Below are positions 7,957 through 15,894 of a stretch of 64,000 nucleotides of DNA, piece after piece. Origin of the DNA: Nocardia bovistercoris. GTDB taxonomy: Bacteria > Actinomycetota > Actinomycetes > Mycobacteriales > Mycobacteriaceae. The translations under genes and the position numbers were made by a program. The DNA is taken from positions 673,995 to 737,994 of the forward strand of contig NZ_JADMLG010000001.1 of assembly GCF_015674855.1 (NCBI RefSeq), in the 5' to 3' direction. Every line of letters starts with the position of its first letter. Within the stretch, counting starts at the first letter, position 1. The notes beneath the pieces are model-generated. The model did not search any database, was not told where the DNA came from, and was given only the letters and a program-made list of their open reading frames with translations.

Positions 7957-9986
7957 GGGTGTCCTCCGAGGTCGAGTGCGACCGGCCTGGCGTCGGTGCG
8001 ATCCTGCGGCACCGCCGCAGTGCGATCCGGCGGCACCGCCGCAGTGCGATCCGGCGGCACCGCCGCGATGGGATTCGGTGCGGCGCGACCGCGCAGCCGC
8101 GATATGCCGCGGCCGATGTCGTTGCCGATCTGCGCGATCGCGCCCTCCGGATTCCGGGCCACCGCGATCGCGCCGAGCCCGAACAGGATGGTCGGGACCT
8201 GTGCCAGGTCGGCGGGCAGGTAGCTCGCGAACACCCCCGGCATCAGGTAGAACAGCAGGCCCGCCGCCAGCGCGGCGACGATCGAGCGGGAGCCGATGCT
8301 GACCAGCACGGCCAGCCAGACCAGGCCTAGGAACGGGTTGTAGGTGTCGGGCAGGGTGGACTGGGAGTTCAGCGCGAGGAATCCGCCGCCGACCGCGGCC
8401 ACGAATGTCGCGATCGCGCTCAATGTGACCTTGGTCTGCACCACGCTGAGTCCAATTGTGCGCGCGCCGTTCTCGCTCCATCGCACGGCTCCGACCGCAA
8501 GTCCGGCCGTCGAGCGGCGCAGATTGGCGACCAGCAGCCCGAAGATCAGGAAGGCCGCCAGCGTCAGATACGCGAAAGGCACGGTGTCGACCGCGAATTC
8601 GGGTCGCTCCACCGCGACGCCGATGCCGTAGTTGTAGATGTCGTCGCGGGTGAACAGCAGTGTCGTGACCAGCAGTCCGAAACTGAGCGTCACCAGCGCG
8701 ACGTACAGGTCGCCGAGGCGGATGGTGAGCACCCCGATCAGGATGCCGACCGGGACGACGGCCGCCGCGCCGAGCACGACCGCGAGCAGCGGGGATATGC
8801 CGTGGTTCGTGGCGAGTTCGGCGGTGAGGACCGCCCCCATGCCCGCGAAGGTGATCTGGGACAGCCACACCATCCCGCCTTCGCCGACCACGAGTGTGTA
8901 GGACAGCAGCGCGATCCCGCAGCAGATACCCGCGGTCACCAGTCCAGTCCAATAGTCGGTCATGATCGCGGGTAGGACGGCGACGACGACGAGTGTGACC
9001 GCGCCCGCGATGGTGCCAGGCCGTCGCCAGATCGCGCCGGTGCTCGCGTTCGACAGCTCCTTGCTCGGTGTGCTGATCGCCCGGTCGAGTCCGCCGCCCG
9101 CGACGAGGTCGCCCGCCTGCCCGCGCACCGCGTGATAGAGCAGGAAGATCAGCATCACCGCGAACGGCACGCACGGCACGACTTTCGCGGCGAAGTCACT
9201 GGCGGGGTCGATGAATTTCTGGATGACGCCGGTGGCCACTCCCATGACGAGGGCGGCGCCGACGGCCACCGGCAGACTGCGCAGTCGCGCGGCGACAACG
9301 GGGGCGAAGGCGGTGGCCATGAGTCCGGTCATCGCCTCGGCGGACAGTCCGGCGGTCGGCGCGATCAGGATGCCTGCCAGGCCGGCAAGCACGCCGCTGA
9401 CCGCCCACACCCCGACCGACACCCGTCCGGGGCTGATGCCGCTGAGCGCGGTCATGGCCTCGGAATCGACCAGCGCCCGCACTTTCAAGCCGGTGTCGGT
9501 GAATCGCAGCACCCCGACGCCGACGACGAGCACCGCGACCAGACCGAGGTAGATGACGAGTTGGTCGCCGTTGATCACGGTGCCGAAGACGTGGAACACC
9601 GACAGCGGACGCGGCGCGAGGCCCGGCGCGGTGACGCTGACGAGTTGGCCGAAGATCAGGTTGATCAGCGGCGGCAACGCGACCGAGAGGCCGATCGTGG
9701 CGACCAGCTTGATCAGTGTGGACCGCAGCCTCAGATGCCGGAACAGCAGCGCGTACAGCGTGACCCCGAGCGCGGGCGCGAAGACCCCGAGGGAAGCCAG
9801 GGCGGCGGGCAGTATCGGCCAGCCCTGTTCGGTGTTCAGGAAGTAGTAGCACCGCGCGACCGAGAACGCCATCGCCGCGAACGCCAGGTTGAAGATTCCG
9901 GACGCGACGAACGTGATGACCAGCGAGCTGGCCGCGATCGCGTAGATGGCGCCGAGCGCCAACCCGGCCAAGACGTACGAGAGCAC
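7953..9986 (-). CDS. Fused LivH-LivM permease
   Basis: This 677-aa membrane protein joins two permease halves that are normally separate. Residues ~1-290 are LivH-like (LGAIYAIAASSLVITF, FNLAFAAMAF, KVRALVDSEAMTALSGI) and ~320-640 are LivM-like (LSYTLVVGEGGMVWLSQITFAG, LRRSTAGLAVGAVRWSE). About 16-17 membrane spans are expected. GTG 9986 is chosen because GGAGG lies 4 nt upstream and the hydrophobic domain starts there. The last ~30 residues hold an 8-residue repeat, AAVPPDRT, encoded by three 24-nt DNA repeats. It is the first gene of the operon, diverging from the binding-protein gene. Confidence 0.92.
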   Translation of the reverse strand: MLSYVLAGLALGAIYAIAASSLVITFVASGIFNLAFAAMAFSVARCYYFLNTEQGWPILPAALASLGVFAPALGVTLYALLFRHLRLRSTLIKLVATIGLSVALPPLINLIFGQLVSVTAPGLAPRPLSVFHVFGTVINGDQLVIYLGLVAVLVVGVGVLRFTDTGLKVRALVDSEAMTALSGISPGRVSVGVWAVSGVLAGLAGILIAPTAGLSAEAMTGLMATAFAPVVAARLRSLPVAVGAALVMGVATGVIQKFIDPASDFAAKVVPCVPFAVMLIFLLYHAVRGQAGDLVAGGGLDRAISTPSKELSNASTGAIWRRPGTIAGAVTLVVVAVLPAIMTDYWTGLVTAGICCGIALLSYTLVVGEGGMVWLSQITFAGMGAVLTAELATNHGISPLLAVVLGAAAVVPVGILIGVLTIRLGDLYVALVTLSFGLLVTTLLFTRDDIYNYGIGVAVERPEFAVDTVPFAYLTLAAFLIFGLLVANLRRSTAGLAVGAVRWSENGARTIGLSVVQTKVTLSAIATFVAAVGGGFLALNSQSTLPDTYNPFLGLVWLAVLVSIGSRSIVAALAAGLLFYLMPGVFASYLPADLAQVPTILFGLGAIAVARNPEGAIAQIGNDIGRGISRLRGRAAPNPIAAVPPDRTAAVPPDRTAAVPQDRTDARPVALDLGGHP
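7996..8067. repeat. Three in-frame 24-bp repeats in the permease 3' end
   Basis: Units begin at 7996, 8020 and 8044 and differ by a single base (CCTGCGG versus CCGGCGG). On the complement they encode an 8-residue Ala/Val/Pro-rich motif three times in the cytoplasmic tail of the fused permease. The frame is preserved, so copy-number change would lengthen the tail without breaking the gene. Confidence 0.85.
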
Positions 9987-10302
9987 CGAACCTCCAACCT
10001 CCGAGGGATATCTCGGACCCGCTCGCAACTGCCTTCGGATAGCAGGCCGGCACCACAGCGGCCGACCGAACGATGCACCCGAGCGGGAAGTAAATATGAC
10101 ATCGACGTCGATTATGCGAACCGGACCACCGCTCTTGTCAAGTGTCTAGAGCCTCTTAACGGCATACATAGGCAGAAAACGACCACAAAGTAGGTTTTTC
10201 CGAGAGAACTTTTTTGATACTGATGACAATTTCGAATTTTTGAGGCAGTCTGTCACCCGGTAAGCCCCATGTGGCACGCGCCACACAGAGAGAAGTAGGT
10301 AG
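9987..10302. promoter_or_regulatory. Divergent liv promoter region
   Basis: This 316-bp gap between the permease gene and the binding-protein gene is noticeably AT-rich at 10085-10250. On the complement, TTGACA (10141-10136) and CATAAT (10116-10111) are 19 nt apart, a plausible but wide promoter for livHM-G-F. A perfect 12-bp palindrome, ATCGACGTCGAT, at 10101-10112 overlaps this -10 and could be an operator. No coding frame was accepted here. Confidence 0.4.
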
Positions 10303-11535
10303 GTGAGGGGATTGCGTAAGAAGGCGATCCGGATGGCGGGTGTGCTCTGCGTCGCCGCGTTGGCGGCCGTCGCATGCGGTAACGACGGCGACTCCGGCGG
10401 CGGGGCGGGCCCCGGCGACACGGTCAAGATCGGGCTGCTGACCACCCGCAGCGGTTCGGCGAGCGCGGGATTCGTCGGCGCCGAGCCCGGACTCGATGCC
10501 CGCTTGAAGGCATATCAGGCCGAGGGCGGGAAGTGCTCGGACCGCAAGTTCGAGATCGTGGTCGCCGACGACCAGTCCTCCCCGCAGGGCGCGCTGGCGG
10601 GCGCGCAGAAGCTGATCCAGCAGGACAAGGTCTTCGCGGTCGCCGAAGTCACTCCGTACTTCTTCGGAGCGGCGAAGTACGTGACGACCTCGGGCAAGGA
10701 CACCCCGACCGTCGGCGGGGCGTTCGACTCCGCGCCGCAGTGGCTCGAACCCGGCAACAACCTGTTCGGTTCGGTGCCCAACATCCCGGACTTCAGCAAG
10801 ACCTACACCACCTACGGGGAATTCTGGCGTGGGCTCGGCATCACGAAGATCGCGTCGGTCGCCTACGACAACCAGGCGTCGAGCTCGGCCATGGAGCAGG
10901 TGCTGCGATCCAGCGACAAGGTCGGCATCTCCCGCGCCTACATCAACGACACCCTGCCGCTCGGCTCGACCGATGTCGGCGCGATCGTGCTCGGGATCAA
11001 GAACTCCGGCGCCGACGCCCTGTATCTGCCCATCAACCCGGACACCTCGCTGGCCATCGTCGGCGGGCTGCGGCAGGCCGGGGTCAACCTGAAGAGCATC
11101 GTCTCGGCGACCGGTTACGGCGCCGATCTGCTCGCCTCCGATCCCGCCGTGCAAGCCGCTCAGGGGATGACCTTCGTCAGCCTCGCGCAGCCGACCGAAC
11201 TGAACACCCCGGCCACCCAGAAGTTCGCGAACGCGCTGAAGCAGTACGCGGGCTCTCCTTCGGGTCTCCCGAGTTTCTCGCAGTCCTATGGCTGGTGGGC
11301 CGGTGACCTGTTGATCCACGGACTCGAGGTCGCTGGCTGCGACGCGTCGCAGTCGGAGTTCATGGCGGCGCTGCGCGCGGACAAGACCTGGGACGCGGGC
11401 GGCCAGTACGCGAACAAGGTCAGCTTCACCGAGCTGACGGTGCAGACCGAATGCCTGTACATGACCGATCTCTCGGGCAAGACATTCGTTCCGCTGCCGC
11501 AGGCTTCACCGATCTGCGGTAGCCAGATCAAGTAG
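10303..11535 (+). CDS. ABC transporter substrate-binding lipoprotein (LivK/periplasmic-binding type I)
   Basis: This 410-aa protein has a basic N-terminus, a hydrophobic stretch and a lipobox (LAAVAC, Cys25), followed by a Gly/Ser-rich linker. It is therefore a membrane-anchored extracytoplasmic receptor. The mature part is a type-I binding fold (VKIGLLTTRSGSASAG, FAVAEVTPYFFGAAKY, PTVGGAFDS, ITKIASVAYDNQAS). It diverges from livHM-G-F and should deliver substrate to it. GTG 10303 is the probable start. A strong terminator follows at 11720. Ligand unknown; similar receptors bind amino acids, amides or aromatic acids. Confidence 0.9.
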   Translation: MRGLRKKAIRMAGVLCVAALAAVACGNDGDSGGGAGPGDTVKIGLLTTRSGSASAGFVGAEPGLDARLKAYQAEGGKCSDRKFEIVVADDQSSPQGALAGAQKLIQQDKVFAVAEVTPYFFGAAKYVTTSGKDTPTVGGAFDSAPQWLEPGNNLFGSVPNIPDFSKTYTTYGEFWRGLGITKIASVAYDNQASSSAMEQVLRSSDKVGISRAYINDTLPLGSTDVGAIVLGIKNSGADALYLPINPDTSLAIVGGLRQAGVNLKSIVSATGYGADLLASDPAVQAAQGMTFVSLAQPTELNTPATQKFANALKQYAGSPSGLPSFSQSYGWWAGDLLIHGLEVAGCDASQSEFMAALRADKTWDAGGQYANKVSFTELTVQTECLYMTDLSGKTFVPLPQASPICGSQIK

Positions 11536-11719
11536 CTCGATCGACGAATCCCACTGTCACAGTGACGATTGCCGTGGCAGGGGGATTTCGCGCGTGTAGA
11601 CACCACGCGGCCCGCCCTCGTGGAGTTCGTCCGGGGACCGGGGCGAAGTCCCGGTCCGATCGGATGCGCCATCCCGAATACCCTGCGGCCGACACGGAAT
11701 CTCGACCGTCTCGAAACGC

Positions 11720-11764
11720 CGACGCGCGCCCCACCCGGAAATCAGGTGGGGCGCGCGTCGTTTC
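11720..11764. terminator. Bidirectional terminator between convergent genes
   Basis: A perfect 16-bp GC-rich stem (11720-11735 with 11745-11760) and a 9-nt loop are followed on the + strand by TTTC at 11761. On the complement the stem is followed by a T-containing run. It sits between the binding-protein gene and the opposing amidohydrolase gene and can serve both. Confidence 0.8.
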
Positions 11765-11791
11765 AGCGGGCGACGGGAGGATCCCCGTGCA

Positions 11792-13054
11792 TCATCCGCG
11801 GGCGGCGCCGCTCGTCGCGGGCAGCGCACCGAGTTCGGGATCGAGACCGAACAGCTTGGACAGGGTGCCGCCCATGATCTTCTTGCGGTCAGCGAGATCG
11901 AGGTCCTCGAGTTCGTCGACCCAGGTCACCGGGTCGAACAGGCCCTCGGGGTGCGGGTAGTCCGATCCGAAGACGACATTGTCGGCGCCGACGATGTCCA
12001 CGAGGCCGATCGGATCCTCCTCGTGGAACGGGTGGATGTAGACCGAGCGCTTGAACGCCACCATCGGATCCTCGTCGAAGGCCTGCGGCACGCGGTCGTA
12101 GACCTTCTGGAAGGTCTCGACCAGCGGGCGCACCCACGAGCTGCCGTTCTCCACCGGCATGAAGCGCAGTTTCGGGAATCGAGTGGCGAGGCCGTGGCCG
12201 ATGATGGAGGCGACGACGTCCTTGATGGTGCGCGATTCCGCGTGCAGCAGCTCGTGGAAGCCCGAGTTGTGGTGCGCGAAGGGCAGGTATTCGCCCTTGT
12301 TGCCTTCCCACTCGTTGAGGTAGCGCTGGAAGCCGTCGTCGGAGGCGTGCATGCCGACGAGCACGCCCGCTTCTTCCACCCGCTGCCAGAACCTGTCGTA
12401 TTCGGGGAGCGCGAACGACCGGCGCCCACCCTTGAGATCGGGCACCGGAGCGGGACGGATGAGGATCACCCGCGCGCCGCGCTCCACGACGCGATCGAGT
12501 TCGCGGATCGCCTCGTCCACGATCGGCAGCGTGATCACCGGGGTCGGGAAGATCCGATCCTCGACGTTGAACGACCAGTGCTCGTACATCCACTCGTTGA
12601 GCGCGTGCACCACGACGTGGGTCGCCTCCGGATCGTCGGCGAGGCGTTCCTCGAGCAGGCTGGCCAGCGTCGGCCACATGACGGCGCGGTCGATGCTCAG
12701 TTCGTTCATCAACTCCAGCCGGTCGGCGGGGTTGAAGAAGGCGGGCAGCGCGTCGATGTAGCGGGGCGGGTCGGTGAGGACCTTGTCGCCCTCCTTGGGC
12801 GCCTTGGTGCGCGAGGACGGGTTCTTGAGTTTGAACTCGACCTCCTGCGCTCCGGGCGGAGCGACCTTGTTGAAGGTGGGGTTGGGGATGTACTCGCTGA
12901 TCGTGTTGCGCAACGCGATCTTCGTGCGTCCCGCGACCTGGACGTACTTCACCAGTCCGGCATGACTGTCCGGAAGGTACTTGGTGAATGCGTCGGTCGT
13001 CTCGTACATGTGGTTGTCGGCGTCGAAGACCGGGAAGTCCAACTTCCTGGACAT
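11792..13054 (-). CDS. Amidohydrolase-family (ACMSD-like) metal-dependent hydrolase
   Basis: This 420-aa TIM-barrel protein has the amidohydrolase-2 signature: DADNHMYE at the N-terminus (the HxH-equivalent metal site), MHASDDG near residue 240 and FGSDYPHPEG near residue 375, which carries the catalytic Asp. This subfamily includes decarboxylases and hydrolases of ring-cleavage products and is frequent in actinobacterial aromatic, steroid and terpenoid gene sets. It is monocistronic, reading away from the MFS gene. Its upstream region (13055-13140) is AT-rich but lacks the TGAAC palindrome found elsewhere in the island. The substrate is inferred only from context. Confidence 0.88.
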   Translation of the reverse strand: MSRKLDFPVFDADNHMYETTDAFTKYLPDSHAGLVKYVQVAGRTKIALRNTISEYIPNPTFNKVAPPGAQEVEFKLKNPSSRTKAPKEGDKVLTDPPRYIDALPAFFNPADRLELMNELSIDRAVMWPTLASLLEERLADDPEATHVVVHALNEWMYEHWSFNVEDRIFPTPVITLPIVDEAIRELDRVVERGARVILIRPAPVPDLKGGRRSFALPEYDRFWQRVEEAGVLVGMHASDDGFQRYLNEWEGNKGEYLPFAHHNSGFHELLHAESRTIKDVVASIIGHGLATRFPKLRFMPVENGSSWVRPLVETFQKVYDRVPQAFDEDPMVAFKRSVYIHPFHEEDPIGLVDIVGADNVVFGSDYPHPEGLFDPVTWVDELEDLDLADRKKIMGGTLSKLFGLDPELGALPATSGAARG

Positions 13055-13259
13055 GAACGTACCTCCGGAGGATTCGGTGGGGATGGTGGTTCGAATCTCA
13101 CGATAGGGACATAATTAAACGTTGTCTAGTTTCCTGAGCGACGAATCCGAAGAGGTTGTGGCACTGCGTAATCGAGAGCTCGGATGGCCGGAGGGCGCAC
13201 GGCGACGCGCCCCGGCCGGCCCCGACAAGGCATCACGATCTAGCATGTGCGCAGAATTA

Positions 13260-13273
13260 TGAACAGTAGTTCA
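13260..13273. promoter_or_regulatory. Palindromic operator TGAAC-N4-GTTCA
   Basis: A perfect inverted repeat, TGAACAGTAGTTCA, lies 38 nt upstream of the MFS start and about 205 nt upstream of the amidohydrolase start. It has the same layout as the sites at 20079, 20257, 22583, 29717 and 31566. It is typical in size for a TetR dimer. The binding protein is inferred. Confidence 0.6.
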
Positions 13274-13310
13274 GTCGCCGCGCTTCAGGTTACTGTCTAC
13301 AGATAGCATC

Positions 13311-14912
13311 GTGTCGTCATCTGTGAATCGAGTCTTCGTGGTGAGTCGTGTGAAACTGTCGGCGGAGCCACCGAATCGACTGCTGACCGTCGTGCTGTGC
13401 ATGTCGGGCGTGATCGTGGCGCTGCAACACACCCTCGTGGTTCCGCTGCTCGGCGAGTTCCCCGCACTGCTCGGCGTCGACTTCGCCAGTGCGAGCTGGC
13501 TGGTGACCGTGACCTTGTTGACGGCCTCGGCCGCCACGCCGATCCTGTCCCGCCTCGCGGACATGTTCGGCAAGCGCCGCATGATGCTGGTGTCGTTGGC
13601 GACGATCGCGGCCGGTTCGGTCGTCGCCGCGGTCGGGGGGACGTTCCCGGCCGTGCTCGTGGGGCGTGCGTTGCAAGGACTCGGATCGGCGCTGGTGCCG
13701 ATCGGCATCGCCATCCTGCGCGACGAACTGCCCGAGGAGCGGGTGCCGGGCGCGACCGCGATGATGAGCGCGACGCTGGGAATCGGCTCCGCGCTCGGAC
13801 TTCCACTGCCCGGAGTACTGTACGCGCACCTGGGCTGGCAGGCGATCTTCTGGTCCTCGGCGCTGGCCGCCGCCGTCCTGTTCGTCGCCATCCTGGCGGT
13901 GGTGCCCGAATCGCCGGTTCGGACGCCGGGACGCTTCGACATCGGCGGAGCGGTACTGCTCTCGATCGCGCTCTCGGCGCTGCTGCTCGGCATCTCGAAG
14001 GGCGGAGCATGGGGGTGGACCAGCGACCACACCCTCGGCGCGGCGATCATCGCGCTGCTCGCCTTCGGCGTGTGGTTCCCCTACGAGCTGCGGGTCAAGC
14101 AGCCGATGGTCGATCTGCGCACATCGGCGCGACGGCCGGTGCTGCTCACCAACATCTCCGGGTTGCTGTGCGGCATCTCGATGTATGTGAACATGCTGAC
14201 GACCACCCAGCAGTTGGCGGCGGGCAGGGACACCGGCTACGGATTCGGGCTCTCCGTGCTCGCCGCGGGGCTGTGCATGGTGCCCGCCGGTCTGATGATG
14301 GTCGTCTTCGCGCCGGTATCGGCACGGATGATCGAGCGCGTCGGCGCGAAACACACATTGTTGATCGGTACGGGGGTGCTCGTCGTCGCCTACGTGACCA
14401 GGGTCTTCCTGACCGGATCGATACCGCTGATCGTGCTCGGGGCGATGTTCGTCACGGTCGGGACCGCGATCGCCTACGCCACGATGCCGATGCTGATCAT
14501 GGGATCGGTGCCCGTCACCGAGACCGCCTCGGCCAACGGCCTGAACACGCTGCTGCGCTCGGTGGGCACCTCGATCTCGAGCGCGATCATCTCGGCGCTG
14601 CTCACCACCGTCACCATGCGGGTCGGGGGCAGGTACGTCCCGACGCTGGGCGCCTTCGAACTCGTTTTCGCGCTCGGCGCGCTGACGGCGCTGGCGGCCA
14701 TGGCGGTCGCGGCGCGCATTCCCCGCACGGCCGGTTTCGCCGCGGCCGCGAACAAATCGGCCGACGACGAAACAGCCGCGAACGAATCGGCCGAGCCCGA
14801 CGCGATCGCGGGCTCGGCCGATGAACCGGCACCCGACGAACTGGTCGGGCCGGGGGTCGTGCGTATCAGAAGACCGTCGTTCCCCCGTCGACCGAGAACC
14901 GCGAGGCGGTGA
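13311..14912 (+). CDS. MFS transporter, DHA2-type (14 TMS) drug/solute pump
   Basis: This 533-aa protein has about 14 hydrophobic segments and MFS motif A RLADMFGKRRMM after TM2. Motif C-like GIGSALGLPLPG and GRALQGLGSALVPIGIAILRD mark the DHA2 (EmrB/QacA) branch. It would export a toxic substrate or intermediate by proton antiport. The last ~60 residues are a polar Ala/Glu/Asp-rich tail with imperfect repeats (AANKSADDETAANES). That tail overlaps, tail to tail, the 3' end of the opposing SDR gene by 47 nt. The N-terminal start (GTG 13311) is uncertain; TTG/GTG codons up to 13350 are alternatives. A TGAAC palindrome precedes the gene. Confidence 0.88.
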   Translation: MSSSVNRVFVVSRVKLSAEPPNRLLTVVLCMSGVIVALQHTLVVPLLGEFPALLGVDFASASWLVTVTLLTASAATPILSRLADMFGKRRMMLVSLATIAAGSVVAAVGGTFPAVLVGRALQGLGSALVPIGIAILRDELPEERVPGATAMMSATLGIGSALGLPLPGVLYAHLGWQAIFWSSALAAAVLFVAILAVVPESPVRTPGRFDIGGAVLLSIALSALLLGISKGGAWGWTSDHTLGAAIIALLAFGVWFPYELRVKQPMVDLRTSARRPVLLTNISGLLCGISMYVNMLTTTQQLAAGRDTGYGFGLSVLAAGLCMVPAGLMMVVFAPVSARMIERVGAKHTLLIGTGVLVVAYVTRVFLTGSIPLIVLGAMFVTVGTAIAYATMPMLIMGSVPVTETASANGLNTLLRSVGTSISSAIISALLTTVTMRVGGRYVPTLGAFELVFALGALTALAAMAVAARIPRTAGFAAAANKSADDETAANESAEPDAIAGSADEPAPDELVGPGVVRIRRPSFPRRPRTARR

Positions 14913-15681
14913 TGAACTTGGATTCGTCCGAGGCCAGGAACGCCACCATGTGCGAGATCTCCTCGGGCTCGGCCGCGAACTGGTTGAGGAAGGTCATCCC
15001 CATCTGCGCCAGTCGGGGATTCGACGCCGCGGTCTCCTCCAGGCGTTGCTGCATACTGCCCGACCCCATGGGCGTGGCCACCCCGCCGGGGTGCACGGTA
15101 TTGACCCGGATGTCGTGGTTGCCCAGCTCGGCCGCGAACGCGCGCGCCATGCCGACGAGTGCGTGCTTGCTCGTGGTGTAGTGCACCATGAAGGGCTGCA
15201 TCTTCACCCCGGCGGCCGAACTGATCAGGATGATCGACCCGCCGCCGCGCGCGATCAGATGATCGGCGCCCGCCATGACCGTGTTCCACACACCGGTCAC
15301 GTTGATGTCGAGGACGTCGGCGAAGCTCGTCGGCGTGATCTCGTTCCACGTCTCGGGAATGCAGATGCCCGCGTTTGCCACGATCACATCGAGGCCGCCG
15401 AACTGTGCGACACCCTCTTGCACCACCGCTTTCATGGCATCGAGATCGCGCACGTCGCCCTGCACCAGGTGCGCCTCGCCGCCTTCGGCCTTGACGAGGT
15501 GACGTGTCTCCTCGAGATCGGCCGGGGTGGCCGAGTCGTAGGGGACCGCGCCCGGCAGCGGGCCCGCGAGGTCGATGCCGATGATCCGCGCGCCTTCGCG
15601 CGCCAGCCGGACGGCGTGCGCCCTGCCCTGTCCCCGTGCCACGCCCGTGATGAACGCGACCTTGTCGTCCAGTCGTCCCAT
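14866..15681 (-). CDS. Mycofactocin-coupled SDR oxidoreductase
   Basis: This 271-aa short-chain dehydrogenase has the NAD-binding motif TGVARGQGRAHAVRLA, NAG (VANAGI), a catalytic Ser and YTTSK. It carries the insertion after the second beta-strand (DLAGPLPGAVPYDSATPADL, then EETRHLV) that marks the mycofactocin-dependent family, which includes carveol dehydrogenase. Such enzymes keep NAD(H) bound and pass electrons to the peptide-derived cofactor mycofactocin. No mft biosynthesis genes lie in the window. The gene follows the P450 gene after a 19-bp hairpin, so it is either the last gene of that operon or partly uncoupled from it. Confidence 0.93.
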   Translation of the reverse strand: MGRLDDKVAFITGVARGQGRAHAVRLAREGARIIGIDLAGPLPGAVPYDSATPADLEETRHLVKAEGGEAHLVQGDVRDLDAMKAVVQEGVAQFGGLDVIVANAGICIPETWNEITPTSFADVLDINVTGVWNTVMAGADHLIARGGGSIILISSAAGVKMQPFMVHYTTSKHALVGMARAFAAELGNHDIRVNTVHPGGVATPMGSGSMQQRLEETAASNPRLAQMGMTFLNQFAAEPEEISHMVAFLASDESKFITASRFSVDGGTTVF

Positions 15682-15694
15682 TTCCTTCTTGCTC

Positions 15695-15830
15695 GCTTCC
15701 GATTCGACGATGGGAGTACGCGCGGCCGATCACGGGATCGGCGGGGCCGCCGGGGCCCCCGGCCCCCCCCCGCCCCCCCCATCACCGCCGATTCGCCTTT
15801 GGGAGTCCGCGCGGCCGATCACGGGATCGG
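15695..15830. repeat. Duplicated hairpin segment around a C9-G-C8 homopolymer
   Basis: A ~30-nt segment containing GCCGATCACGGGATCGGC (self-complementary, 7-bp stem) occurs at about 15724-15741 and again at about 15813-15830, with similar flanks. Between the copies lies a cytosine run, C9 at 15763-15771, one G, then C8 at 15773-15780. The tract is non-coding, between the SDR start (15681) and the P450 terminator. Such a homopolymer is prone to slippage or to sequencing error. Confidence 0.7.
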
Positions 15831-15870
15831 CGGGACAGCGGTCGCCGAGGCCGACCGCTGTCCCGCCGAT
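15826..15870 (-). terminator. Strong hairpin downstream of the P450 gene
   Basis: Perfect 19-bp arms (15826-15844 and 15852-15870) surround a 7-nt loop, 25 nt past the P450 stop on the complement strand. There is no T-tract. It probably ends or attenuates the ALDH-SDR-ferredoxin-P450 transcript before the following SDR gene. Confidence 0.7.
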
Positions 15871-15894
15871 TCCCGAGTCCGCGCGAAGGCGGCC

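Noticed and set aside
9132..10193. Frame of 353 codons on the + strand
   Set aside because: It is the antisense shadow of the fused permease gene; composition is Arg/Asp/Gly/His-rich with no motif.
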